DNA of 64,000 bases from an uncultured Erythrobacter sp. (GTDB lineage Bacteria; Pseudomonadota; Alphaproteobacteria; Sphingomonadales; Sphingomonadaceae), in NCBI GenBank assembly GCA_947503155.1, contig CANNCL010000004.1, positions 248,001 to 312,000 of the forward strand. The letters run 5' to 3'. Of the stretch, positions 36,517 through 44,828 are shown one piece after another. The first letter of the stretch is position 1; each line of letters starts with the position of its first letter. The notes beneath the pieces are model-generated. The model saw nothing but the letters and a program-made list of their open reading frames with translations. It was not told the DNA's origin and ran no database searches. Made by a program: the position numbers and the translations under genes.

Positions 36517-36951
36517 ATGGAACAATTAAAGAAGATGAAGTCACCAATCCGCGGAAGTTGCTTGTGCGGGAAAGTGACGTATCAATGTTCGAAATCGCCG
36601 GTGTGGTCTGTGAACTGCCATTGCAAATCATGCCAAAAATTGAGTGGAGCGCCGTTTGTTTCGGCATTTTCTGTTCCGGCTAATGCATTCGACATTGTCA
36701 CCGGCGATGTGATCAGTTTTTCAAGAGAAGCGGACAGCGGACACACGGTTTCAACATTTCATTGTTCTAATTGCGGCACACGGCTTTGCGCCCAGAGCGA
36801 CGGCAACAAACAACTGATGAACATATTTGCGTCCACGCTTGATGATGCATCAAACTTCGAGCCGATATCCAATGTGTATTTATCAGAAGCTGCAGGTTGG
36901 ATCGAGCCAGACAAAAAGCTTTTCAATTTTGAGAAAATGCCGTCTTTCTGA
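36517..36951 (+). CDS. GFA (glutathione-dependent formaldehyde-activating enzyme-like) family protein, low GC
   Basis: 144 residues. The zinc-cysteine pattern of the Mss4-like GFA fold is complete: C15-x-C17, C34-x-C36-x2-C39 and C83-x2-C86. The family includes proteins annotated as glutathione-dependent formaldehyde-activating enzymes, but most members have unproven activity. By hand count the gene is about 47% GC over 36541-36950. The stretch beginning at 37021 is about 65%, and codon choice is A/T-rich. It therefore looks acquired. It converges on the DNA glycosylase gene. Confidence 0.88.
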   Translation: MEQLKKMKSPIRGSCLCGKVTYQCSKSPVWSVNCHCKSCQKLSGAPFVSAFSVPANAFDIVTGDVISFSREADSGHTVSTFHCSNCGTRLCAQSDGNKQLMNIFASTLDDASNFEPISNVYLSEAAGWIEPDKKLFNFEKMPSF

Positions 36952-36991
36952 GCGTCTGCCAATGCTCGCTTTCGGCCCAGTTGCACACCTT

Positions 36992-37609
36992 CTAAAGCGC
37001 CGGGTTCGCATAGAAATGCCACGTAAAGATCGCCATCGCGCCCCGGTGCGGTGACCAGCGCTCACCCAGCTCGCGGCATTCTTTTTCCTTCGGGCGCTCT
37101 TCCATGTCGAGCAAGCGCTTCACGCCCTCCTGCACCGCCAGATCACCGGCGGGCCACACGTCTTTGCGGCCCTCTGCGAACAGCAAGTAAATCTCTGCCG
37201 ACCACCGCCCGATCCCTTTGATCCGGGTCAGCAGTTCGATGGCTTCTTCATCATCGGCAGGAATTGCGCCGAAATCCAATTCGCCCGCCTCCAACAATTC
37301 GCACAAAGACCGGGCATAGCCCTGTTTCTGGCGCGACAATCCGCAGGCGCGCAATGTGTCGAAATCACGCTCCAAAATGCAGCTCGGCTGAAAATCCTCG
37401 CCCACTTCTGCGATCAGTTTATTCCACATAGATGCCGCCGCCGCGACCGACACTTGCTGTCCCACGATCGTGCGCAGCAGTGTTTTATAACCCCGATCGC
37501 GCAAACGCGGCTCTGGATAGCCGATGCGCGCCAATTCCTCGCCAACCCGCGCATCCTTCGCGCCCAGTGCATCCATTTCGCTACGAATAGCTTGTGCGGT
37601 CAGTCCCAT
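36992..37609 (-). CDS. DNA-3-methyladenine glycosylase II-like (AlkA, HhH-GPD)
   Basis: 205 residues from the ATG at 37609, which has AGGGG upstream. The frame stays open to 37891, but that part overlaps the ferredoxin on the other strand. It shows [15 protein letters not shown], the helix-hairpin-helix [13 protein letters not shown] (127-139) and the Gly/Pro-Asp motif [10 protein letters not shown] with catalytic Asp156. It excises alkylated bases. It is short compared with Escherichia coli AlkA (282 aa), lacking the N-terminal domain, as is common for the alphaproteobacterial form. Confidence 0.9.
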   Translation of the reverse strand: MGLTAQAIRSEMDALGAKDARVGEELARIGYPEPRLRDRGYKTLLRTIVGQQVSVAAAASMWNKLIAEVGEDFQPSCILERDFDTLRACGLSRQKQGYARSLCELLEAGELDFGAIPADDEEAIELLTRIKGIGRWSAEIYLLFAEGRKDVWPAGDLAVQEGVKRLLDMEERPKEKECRELGERWSPHRGAMAIFTWHFYANPAL

Positions 37610-37739
37610 TTCGTATCCCCTTGGCACTACCGTTAGGTTGCCATATTTGTCGGAACGTCCTAGCGCGCTTTCGATTTTATCCAAGCGCGCGGGGCAAATG
37701 CGCCTTGCGCTCAATGTATCGAAGAGGACACGAAACCCC

Positions 37740-38057
37740 ATGCCAAAGCTGGTCGTTACCAATCGCGAAGGCGAAACAAGCGAAATCGACGTTGAAGATG
37801 GTCTCACCGTAATGGAAGCCATCCGCGACAATGGCTTTGATGAACTGCTGGCGCTGTGCGGCGGGTGCTGTTCCTGCGCGACATGCCACATTGTGATCGA
37901 CGACAGCTCGGTTTCGGGCCTGCCTGCGGTCAGCGAAGACGAAGACGATCTGCTGGAATCTTCCGATCACCGCAAAGAAGGTTCGCGCCTGTCTTGCCAG
38001 ATCCCGTTCACGGCGGAACTTGATGGGTTGAAGGTGACTATTGCGCCTGAAGATTAA
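37740..38057 (+). CDS. 2Fe-2S ferredoxin (adrenodoxin type)
   Basis: 105 residues from the ATG at 37740, with AGAGGA 10 nt upstream. The cluster ligands follow the adrenodoxin/putidaredoxin spacing C40-x5-C46-x2-C49 and C86. The C-terminus has the acidic partner-binding helix ([18 protein letters not shown]). It may donate electrons to a cytochrome P450 or serve Fe-S assembly; there is no isc gene or P450 beside it to decide. The cysK gene starts 42 nt downstream. Confidence 0.9.
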   Translation: MPKLVVTNREGETSEIDVEDGLTVMEAIRDNGFDELLALCGGCCSCATCHIVIDDSSVSGLPAVSEDEDDLLESSDHRKEGSRLSCQIPFTAELDGLKVTIAPED

Positions 38058-38099
38058 ACTTGTTTGCGGGTGCGGGGACTAGGCCCTAAATCCGCATTC

Positions 38100-39122
38100 A
38101 TGAATATCACTCAACCTATCGGCGATACGCTCGCCTTGATCGGCAACACGCCGCTTGTCCGCTTGACCGGGGCCAGCAAGGCGGCCGGATGCGACATCTG
38201 GGGCAAATGCGAATTTGCCAATCCCGGATCCTCGGTGAAGGACCGCGCGGCGCTTTACATGATCCGCGATGCGGAAGAACGCGGCGAGCTAACGCCCGGC
38301 GGAACGGTGATTGAGGGCACTGCGGGTAACACGGGTATCGGCATTGCGCTGGTGGCAAACGCGCTGGGCTATAAGACGATTATCGTCATGCCGGACAATC
38401 AATCCAAAGAGAAAATGGACACGCTGAGGGCGCTCGGCGCGCGGCTGGAATTGGTGCCGCCGACCAAATATGCCGATCCGTGCCATTTTCAGCATGTCTC
38501 GCGCCGGATGGCCGGTGAGACTGAGGGGGCGATTTGGGCTGGGCAATTCGACAACACCGCCAATCGCCGCGCACATATCGAAACCACGGCGATGGAGCTG
38601 TGGGAACAGACCGGCGGCAAGATTGATGGCTTTACCTGCGCCGCTGGCACGGGCGGAACAATTGCGGGTGTTGGTATGGGGCTGAAGGAAAAGAACCCCG
38701 ATATTCGCATCGCATTGACCGATCCGCATGGCGCGGCGCTGTATAATTATTACGCGAACGGAGAGCTGAAAGGCGAAGGGTCATCCGTTGCCGAAGGGAT
38801 TGGCCAAGGGCGGATCACCGCCAACCTCGAAGGCGCGCCGATCGACACGCAATTCCGCATTTCGGACGAAGATGGTCTGGCATGGGTGGCGCAATTGCTG
38901 CGCGAAGAAGGGCTGTGTTTGGGCCTGTCGAGCGGTATCAATGTTGCCGGCGCAATTGAATTGGGCAAGCAATTGGTGGCCGAGGGGCACGAAAACCCTC
39001 AAGTCGCGACGATCCTGTGTGACACGGGATTCCGTTATCTCTCCACGCTCTACAATTCCGAATGGTTGGCTGCGAAAGGTTTGCCGGTGTTCGATTGGTT
39101 GAACCAAGGTTTGAGCGATTAG
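38100..39122 (+). CDS. cysK: Cysteine synthase A
   Basis: 340 residues, O-acetylserine sulfhydrylase, PLP fold type II. The PLP Lys is K47 in NPGSSVKDRAA. The substrate loop is EGTAGNTGIG, and the phosphate-binding loop AAGTGGTIAG. The ATG at 38100 is preferred over codons upstream to 38064. It is probably cotranscribed with the ferredoxin. Slightly longer than the Escherichia coli enzyme (323 aa) and close to the alphaproteobacterial variety. Confidence 0.92.
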   Translation: MNITQPIGDTLALIGNTPLVRLTGASKAAGCDIWGKCEFANPGSSVKDRAALYMIRDAEERGELTPGGTVIEGTAGNTGIGIALVANALGYKTIIVMPDNQSKEKMDTLRALGARLELVPPTKYADPCHFQHVSRRMAGETEGAIWAGQFDNTANRRAHIETTAMELWEQTGGKIDGFTCAAGTGGTIAGVGMGLKEKNPDIRIALTDPHGAALYNYYANGELKGEGSSVAEGIGQGRITANLEGAPIDTQFRISDEDGLAWVAQLLREEGLCLGLSSGINVAGAIELGKQLVAEGHENPQVATILCDTGFRYLSTLYNSEWLAAKGLPVFDWLNQGLSD

Positions 39123-39123
39123 T

Positions 39124-39195
39124 CGCACGCTATCCATCCGCGCACTATCAACCGCGCACTATCAACCGCACGCTATCAACCGCGCACTGTTAATC
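39124..39195 (+). repeat. 14-15-nt tandem repeat after cysK
   Basis: Five units of the type CGCGCACTATCAAC (two identical, three variants, the outer two of 15 nt). They begin one nucleotide after the cysK stop codon and fill most of the spacer before the next gene. Confidence 0.9.
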
Positions 39196-39229
39196 GACAA
39201 GCTAGCTATGCGCCGCTAGATACACGCGC

Positions 39230-39658
39230 ATGGCAGGCGGCAAATTTTCCAGACGTGTCTCACAAGCGCGGGCAGAATCGCGTTTAAATGGGCAAGTGAA
39301 CTCTCAAGGTTTAGCAGACGGCGATGCACCGCCAGAAGGCGCGCCGCTGGGCGGAACCAAATCTGAGGCGGCGCAGCGTTTGCAGGTTGGATTGTTCGGC
39401 ATCGGGTCAATGGTGCTGCTGGTCGGCTTGGCTAGCATCCTTGGCAATCAAGCGGACCTGACCGAAGAAGGTTCCGTGCCGGAGGCCGCGCCGACGACCG
39501 AGCCAACCGCCGCCCCGGCGCAGCGTGATCCGCTCGCCGATGCGGGAATTGTGCCCGATATCCCGGCGGAGCCAAGTCCGAGCGTGGCCGCAGACCCGCT
39601 AGAGCTTGAGCTGCAATCTGCTGAGGGCGCCGAACCCACTGCCGATGTCGCACGCTAA
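39230..39658 (+). CDS. Hypothetical membrane protein, 142 aa
   Basis: A basic/polar cytoplasmic N-terminus of about 48 residues is followed by one membrane helix (RLQVGLFGIGSMVLLVGLAS, about 50-70). The rest is an acidic Pro/Ala/Glu-rich periplasmic tail without fold. The plan resembles bitopic division or scaffold proteins, but I recognise no family. Its last 14 nt overlap the start of the lipoprotein gene, so the two are coupled. It sits upstream of the dcw cluster. Confidence 0.65.
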   Translation: MAGGKFSRRVSQARAESRLNGQVNSQGLADGDAPPEGAPLGGTKSEAAQRLQVGLFGIGSMVLLVGLASILGNQADLTEEGSVPEAAPTTEPTAAPAQRDPLADAGIVPDIPAEPSPSVAADPLELELQSAEGAEPTADVAR

Positions 39659-40493
39659 GAAGAGCGCTTCGATACGCGCCTATATTGGCGCGCTCACAAT
39701 TTTGATTTTGGCCGGGTGCAAAGATGACCCGCCCGTTCCCGAAGCCGGCCTTGGCGCAGAGCGAACAGTGCGCTGTGCCCAAACGACGCCCGCCGCCCAA
39801 GGGGGCGCGCCGCCAGCACTGGGGCTGATGACCAGCCTGCCGCTGACCTACCCGCTAGACGCTGATTTTGCGGCGTTTGCGCGGGGCGAGGTGGAGCGGA
39901 CGTGGCAGGGTGAAGCGCTGAGCCAATGCTACACGGCGATGCCGCTCGATACGTTGGCGCCCATCGGCGGGCTTGATCCCGGTGCGCCTGCAACCAACCC
40001 GCTATCCGGCCTGAGTTATGTGGCGGTGATCCAGCCGCGCGGGCTGTCGCCGCGTGACAATGTGGCGCTGGATGATTGGGTGCGGGCAGGGGGCAAATTG
40101 CTGTTGGTGCTCGATCCGATGCTGACCGGCGAATATGATTTGCCGCTGGGCGATCCGCGCCGACCGGGGGCGGTGGCGTTCATACCGCCAGTGGTCGAAC
40201 GCTGGGGAATGACGGTGATCTATGATGAGGATCAGATGTTTGCGCCGCGCCAAATTTCGGTCGCAGGTCTGGAAATGCAGGTCTTGTTGGCTGGTAACAT
40301 CGCCGCGACCGGCACCAGCACCGGCACCGGCGGCGATTGCGTAATCGAAGAGCAATCGCCGATCCAAAAATGCGCAATTGGCGAAGGCTCAGTGACACTC
40401 GTCGCTGATGCCGCGATCTTTGAGGATCAGGATTTGGCAGGCAGCGGCGCAGAGGCCATTCATGCGCTATTGGCCTTTGCGTTTGATCGCTGA
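39645..40493 (+). CDS. Hypothetical lipoprotein with GldG/DUF4350-like domain
   Basis: The ATG at 39645 gives a signal peptide with lipobox LILAGC. Residues 50-280 look like the amidotransferase-like domain seen in DUF4350 and GldG-type proteins: LSYVAVIQPRGLSPRDNVAL, then WVRAGGKLLLVLDPMLTGEY, and a C-terminal EGSVTLVADAAIFEDQDL. Those parallels are recalled, not searched. The domain usually belongs to uncharacterised ABC or gliding-like envelope machines, but no ABC gene is adjacent. It is coupled to the preceding membrane protein. Confidence 0.7.
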   Translation: MSHAKKSASIRAYIGALTILILAGCKDDPPVPEAGLGAERTVRCAQTTPAAQGGAPPALGLMTSLPLTYPLDADFAAFARGEVERTWQGEALSQCYTAMPLDTLAPIGGLDPGAPATNPLSGLSYVAVIQPRGLSPRDNVALDDWVRAGGKLLLVLDPMLTGEYDLPLGDPRRPGAVAFIPPVVERWGMTVIYDEDQMFAPRQISVAGLEMQVLLAGNIAATGTSTGTGGDCVIEEQSPIQKCAIGEGSVTLVADAAIFEDQDLAGSGAEAIHALLAFAFDR

Positions 40494-40934
40494 TGTCAAT
40501 TCAGCAAAGTCCGGCTCAATTCGCCATTTGGGAATATTGCGGGAAGGCTAGCGCAATTCCGCATCTGATCGGGGACTCGATTGGTTTTTTTCGGGAATCG
40601 ACCCCAATTTCAAGGCAGTGCTACGGAATATTGCGGGAACATCGCAGTGCAATGAGATTTCATCTGTTGAAATTGAAAGATAGAAATCATTATTAATCAG
40701 TAATTTACCGTTTAATCCCGTGATTTTCCTAGAAAAACCCTAGTCACCACCTTGCTTCCCGGATATTACCGGGTCCTATCAAACATGCCGGTTTGCCCCG
40801 CGTCGCCCATTTGGGCCGGCGTGCCGATCCCGTTCGCGCGGGTTTGGCGGCGGAGAGGTTGTGGGTTTCGGCAGTGTTTGAAGAGGAATTGGGAACCGGT
40901 TTTGCGCCGGTTAAAGAGAGGTCGGGGAACACGC
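40494..40934. other. Leader region of the dcw cluster
   Basis: 441 nt without a convincing gene. It holds a 15-nt direct repeat (GGAATATTGCGGGAA at 40531 and 40625) and an imperfect hairpin between them (GGGG...TCGATT with AATCGACCCC, 40571-40605). An A/T-rich promoter-like segment is at 40667-40696, and a 6-bp inverted repeat (AACCGG/CCGGTT) at 40894-40912, just before mraZ. I do not see the triple TGGG repeat at 10-nt spacing that MraZ binds in Escherichia coli. Confidence 0.6.
40667..40696 (+). promoter_or_regulatory. Candidate promoter of the dcw cluster
   Basis: TTGAAA (40667-40672), an 18-nt spacer and TATTAA (40691-40696), in the most A/T-rich part of the region. It lies about 240 nt upstream of mraZ, implying a long leader if real. 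Confidence 0.35.
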
Positions 40935-41447
40935 GTGCCTGTGCAGGGAGCATATAATGGACAAGCCTATTCGCCGATTGGCGATAAGGGCCGCTTTGTC
41001 CTGCCCCCAGCATTTCGCAAGGCTGTAAAAGAGGCATCTGGCGGCTCTAAGACGCTGTGCCTGCTCGCGCATGAGCGGTTTGATTGCCTTGTCGGATTTG
41101 GCCTTTCGCGCATCGATGGTTTGCACGCGCAATTAGACCGCGAAGAAGAGCGCGCAATGCGGCTGAAGCTCAACGATTTTGACCGCGATGTTCGCGCCGG
41201 TCAGCTGTTCCAGTTTGAACAATTGCCCTTCGACGATAGCGGCCGGTTCGTGATGCCAGAGCATCTAAAAGAGCTCGGCAAGGTCGAAGACGGCCTGTAT
41301 TTTCAGGGCGCTGGTGAATTCTTCTTTGTGTGGAACCCGGCTGAACTGGCGCGGATGGATATTTCGTGGAAGGGCGCGCAGGCGACGTGCAAACGAATGA
41401 TGGCAGAGGCCAAGGCCAAAGCCGCGAAGAAGGGGGCGGGCAAGTGA
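40935..41447 (+). CDS. mraZ: Transcriptional regulator and division protein MraZ
   Basis: I start at the GTG at 40935 (GGGGAA upstream), giving 170 residues beginning [13 protein letters not shown]; the frame stays open to 40752 but the added part is not MraZ-like. A GTG two codons later is another option. The SpoVT/AbrB-type fold has two copies: [19 protein letters not shown] and [16 protein letters not shown]. MraZ represses the dcw operon in Escherichia coli. First gene of the cluster; its stop overlaps rsmH by 4 nt. Confidence 0.92.
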   Translation: MPVQGAYNGQAYSPIGDKGRFVLPPAFRKAVKEASGGSKTLCLLAHERFDCLVGFGLSRIDGLHAQLDREEERAMRLKLNDFDRDVRAGQLFQFEQLPFDDSGRFVMPEHLKELGKVEDGLYFQGAGEFFFVWNPAELARMDISWKGAQATCKRMMAEAKAKAAKKGAGK

Positions 41448-42424
41448 CCTCTCCTCAAAACGCGCCCCAAATCGCGCCCCACATTCCAGTCTTGCTCGAT
41501 GAAGTCGTCGCGGCAATTCAGCCAAAACCGGACATGTCGATCATCGATGCCACATTCGGCGCGGGCGGATATTCGCGCGCATTGCTGGCGTCTGGTGCGC
41601 GGGTTTACGCTTTTGACCGCGATCCCAACGCGATCCGCGACGGGGCGGGCATGGTCGCAGAATTTGACGGACGGCTTTCGCTGCACGCGGAACGCTTTGC
41701 CGAAATGCGCGCAGAGATGACGCGGATCGGCGTGCCTCAGGTCGATGCCATCGTGATGGATATTGGCGTGTCTTCGATGCAGCTGGATCAAGGGGAGCGC
41801 GGCTTTGCGTTTTCGCTGGGCGGGCCGCTCGACATGCGCATGAGCCAAGACGGCGAGAGCGCGGCGGATTTCCTCAACAATGCCGACGAAGCCGCAATTG
41901 CCGATATATTGTATCAATATGGCGAAGAACGCCAGTCGCGCCGTGTGGCCCGCGCCATTGTCGCTGCGCGCCCGCTGGAGACGACCAGCGACCTGGCCCG
42001 CGTGGTTCGCCGCGCATTGGGGCATAAGCCGCATGACAAGAAAGACCCCGCCACCCGCAGTTTTCAGGCGGTTCGCATCCATGTGAATGATGAACTTGGC
42101 GAATTGCGTGCCGGGCTGAACGCGGCGGAAACCTTGCTACGCGAAGGCGGCATTTTGGCCGTGGTCAGCTTTCACAGCCTCGAAGATCGGATCGTTAAAC
42201 GCTTCCTACGCGAAGCGTCAGGCGGCGGCCGGGCCGTATCGCGGCATCTGCCCGGAGAAATCCCCGGACCCCCGCCAACTTTCGCTCAACTGTCCAAAGC
42301 CATCCGGCCCAGTGAGGCCGAAATCGAAACCAATCCGCGCAGCCGATCATCCATCCTGCGCCACGCCATCCGCACCTCTGCCCCAGCTCGGGGCGCTCCA
42401 GCGCAAGAAAGGAACATCGCATGA
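41444..42424 (+). CDS. rsmH: 16S rRNA (cytosine-1402-N4) methyltransferase
   Basis: RsmH (MraW), 326 residues from a GTG at 41444 that overlaps the mraZ stop (GTGA) and follows [22 protein letters not shown] is the family start. The SAM motif is [14 protein letters not shown]. The conserved [19 protein letters not shown] and [14 protein letters not shown] are present. Methylates C1402 of 16S rRNA. Normal length. Confidence 0.95.
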   Translation: MTSPQNAPQIAPHIPVLLDEVVAAIQPKPDMSIIDATFGAGGYSRALLASGARVYAFDRDPNAIRDGAGMVAEFDGRLSLHAERFAEMRAEMTRIGVPQVDAIVMDIGVSSMQLDQGERGFAFSLGGPLDMRMSQDGESAADFLNNADEAAIADILYQYGEERQSRRVARAIVAARPLETTSDLARVVRRALGHKPHDKKDPATRSFQAVRIHVNDELGELRAGLNAAETLLREGGILAVVSFHSLEDRIVKRFLREASGGGRAVSRHLPGEIPGPPPTFAQLSKAIRPSEAEIETNPRSRSSILRHAIRTSAPARGAPAQERNIA

Positions 42425-43005
42425 TCGCCAACGGCTCCCGTATTCGCCAAATCGGCTGGGTTGCGGTGCTCGCGACCTGTATTGCGCTGTTCGCGGTGCT
42501 GAGCGTGAACGTCCATGCGGTGAAGAGCGAAGTGTCGCTTGCTGAGCGTCAGATCATCGCTCTGGAACGCGAAACTTTGATGCTGGAAACAGAATTCCAA
42601 ACCCGCGCGAGCCAGCGCCAGCTTTCCGAATGGAACGCGGTTGAGCTTGGCTATGAAGCGCCGCGTGCGGATCAATATTTGGACAATGATCGTCAGCTTG
42701 CCAGCCTCGGCCAGCCGCTTGGCCCCGATGCGCCTGCGCCGATCCGCGTGGCGCGCGCCGATCTGGACAGCGCCGACGCAGAACCGCGCGCAATGGTTTC
42801 TCCGCTCACCGGCGCTCCGATCACGCTTGCATCGGTTGGCGCGAGCGAAGATGCGGGCGCGGTGTTTACCGAGGCATTTGGCGAGTTTCTGATCGAAGCG
42901 TCTCCGATCCGCGCGGCCAACGCCCAGACGCCATTATCGCAATCATCCCTGTCGCAGGCGGTCAGCGATACGATCTTAGACGCAAGCGCAGAGACCGGCG
43001 AATGA
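42421..43005 (+). CDS. ftsL: FtsL-like division protein
   Basis: 194 residues. A short cytoplasmic start and one membrane helix ([19 protein letters not shown]) are followed by a leucine-zipper-like coiled coil ([20 protein letters not shown]). Sequence similarity in FtsL is always weak, so identity rests on position between rsmH and ftsI plus topology. The unstructured C-terminus (about 100 residues) is longer than in Escherichia coli FtsL (121 aa). Starts with an ATGA overlap. Confidence 0.85.
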   Translation: MIANGSRIRQIGWVAVLATCIALFAVLSVNVHAVKSEVSLAERQIIALERETLMLETEFQTRASQRQLSEWNAVELGYEAPRADQYLDNDRQLASLGQPLGPDAPAPIRVARADLDSADAEPRAMVSPLTGAPITLASVGASEDAGAVFTEAFGEFLIEASPIRAANAQTPLSQSSLSQAVSDTILDASAETGE

Positions 43006-44828
43006 CGGCATTCGCGCTTCGAGCTGGGCACGGCCCCGCCGCAGCGCCAACAGCCAATTCGGGCGCCAGTTTTGCTGGCAACCGAGCAGATGCACGCGAA
43101 TCGCGCCCCGCCATTCCCGTGGGGCGCGTCAAATTCGTACATATGCGCTACAGCTTGCTGGTGACGGCGCGTTTGCGCTTGCTTGTTATTGCGGGCGGAT
43201 TTGTCCTGCTCGCAGCGATCGCTTTGGGGCGGATCGGTTATCTCGGCTTTGTCGGTGCGCCGCCCAGCACGACCAGCCTTGCCGAAGCGCTGTTGCCCCC
43301 GCGCGGCGAAATCACCGATCGGAACGGCACGCCGTTGGCGCGGACATTTCCGGCCTATGCGCTGTGGTTTAACCCGCGCGCGATGGAAGATGATGGCTCG
43401 CCTTTGGTGGCGGAACCGGCCGATGTGGCGGCGCGGCTTCAGACGATTTTCCCCGATATTGATATAGAGCGCACCGTGCGCGTTTTGTCATCGGACCGGG
43501 GTGGATATTTAATGCGCCGGGTTCTGCCAGAGGACGCGAACCGCGTGTTTCAGCTTGGCGAAGTGGCGCTGGAAATCCCGCGCGAACAGGACCGGCATTA
43601 TCCGCAAGGGTCGCTGGGCGCACATATCCTAGGCTATGTCATGGAAACCGACAGCCGCGATTTGGCGGGCCAGTTGGGGATGGAGCAAGTGCTCGATGAT
43701 CAGCTGTCCGATCCTGCCTTGCGCGGTGAACCGGTGGCATTGTCGATTGATCTGCGTGTGCAAGGCGCGCTGGAGGATGAACTGGGCAAGGGGATGCTCG
43801 CGACCGACGCAAAAGGTGCGGCGGGCATCGTGTTGGATGTGGATACGGGCGAGATCATGGCGATGGCTTCGTTGCCGTCATTCGATCCCAATCGCGCCAA
43901 TGTTCAGCATTCTCCGAATATCTACAACCGCGCGACCAATGCGACATACGAACTTGGATCAACCTTTAAACCGTTGAGTATCGCCGCGGCGATTGATGCG
44001 GGCGTCGTGCGCAATTTTGGGCGCGAATGGGATGCGTCCAATGTGGAAATGTCAGGGCGCACCATTCGCGATCTGCATCCAAAAGGCGCGACGCTGAATG
44101 TGCCAGAGGCGCTGGTTTATTCGTCCAACACTGTCACCGCGCGGGTCGCGGATGAATTGGGGGCAGAGCGGCTGCGCCAGGTGATGACCGATCTGGGCAT
44201 GACGGTCCCGACACAGATTGAATTGCAAGCGCGCGGAAACCCGCAATTGCCCGAAGTTCAACCAAGCGGTCGCTGGTCACGCCTGAGCAATATGACGGTC
44301 AGCTATGGCCACGGCATTTCGGTGACGCCGCTGCATTTGGCCAGCGCCTATGCTGCGATGGTCAATGGCGGGATCTGGCGTCCGGCGACATTGCGTAAAG
44401 TCGCCGCCGGTGATGCGCCGCGCGGTCGGCGGGTGTTTAAGGCGTCCACGTCTTCGCGGATGCGCCAATTGCTGCGGATGATTTCGATGTATGGCACCGG
44501 GCGCAGCGCCGATGCGCCGGGTTACCGTGTGGGCGGTAAGACGGGCTCTGCGGAAAAAGCATCGGGCGGCGGATACCGCGAAACGGCGCTGATATCGTCA
44601 TTCGCCGCAGCTTTCCCGATGGACCGCCCGCGTTATGTTGTGGTGACGGTGCTGGATGAACCGCGCGGAACTATCGCCGCTCAGGGCCAACGTACGGCGG
44701 CGTTTAACGCGGCGCCGATTGTTAAAGAGCTGGTGCCGCGCATTGGGCCGATGCTGGGTGTGTTGCCTGATGCGAACCGCGATGTTGATATTTCCGATCT
44801 GCGTTTCTTGGTCGAGGGCCGGCGATGA
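43002..44828 (+). CDS. ftsI: Peptidoglycan D,D-transpeptidase FtsI (PBP3)
   Basis: 608 residues. A 48-residue cytoplasmic tail precedes the membrane helix (LRLLVIAGGFVLLAAIALG). The dimerisation domain begins PPRGEITDRNGTPLA. The transpeptidase active site is GSTFKPLSIA (Ser-x-x-Lys), with YSSNTV (SxN) and GGKTGSAEKA (KTGS). It crosslinks septal peptidoglycan with FtsW. The start at 43002 is supported by the 4-nt overlap with ftsL. Confidence 0.95.
   Translation: MTAFALRAGHGPAAAPTANSGASFAGNRADARESRPAIPVGRVKFVHMRYSLLVTARLRLLVIAGGFVLLAAIALGRIGYLGFVGAPPSTTSLAEALLPPRGEITDRNGTPLARTFPAYALWFNPRAMEDDGSPLVAEPADVAARLQTIFPDIDIERTVRVLSSDRGGYLMRRVLPEDANRVFQLGEVALEIPREQDRHYPQGSLGAHILGYVMETDSRDLAGQLGMEQVLDDQLSDPALRGEPVALSIDLRVQGALEDELGKGMLATDAKGAAGIVLDVDTGEIMAMASLPSFDPNRANVQHSPNIYNRATNATYELGSTFKPLSIAAAIDAGVVRNFGREWDASNVEMSGRTIRDLHPKGATLNVPEALVYSSNTVTARVADELGAERLRQVMTDLGMTVPTQIELQARGNPQLPEVQPSGRWSRLSNMTVSYGHGISVTPLHLASAYAAMVNGGIWRPATLRKVAAGDAPRGRRVFKASTSSRMRQLLRMISMYGTGRSADAPGYRVGGKTGSAEKASGGGYRETALISSFAAAFPMDRPRYVVVTVLDEPRGTIAAQGQRTAAFNAAPIVKELVPRIGPMLGVLPDANRDVDISDLRFLVEGRR

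Noticed and set aside
39124..39195. CRISPR array
   Set aside because: The units are contiguous 14-15-mers with no spacers, and no cas genes are present.
40493..40696. 67-codon frame whose ATG overlaps the lipoprotein stop (TGATG)
   Set aside because: The overlap looks like coupling, but the product has no domain, its composition is unlike the neighbours, and it covers the direct repeats and promoter-like segment.
40800..40934. TGGG motifs upstream of mraZ as MraZ boxes
   Set aside because: TGGG occurs a few times but not as three repeats at 10-nt spacing.
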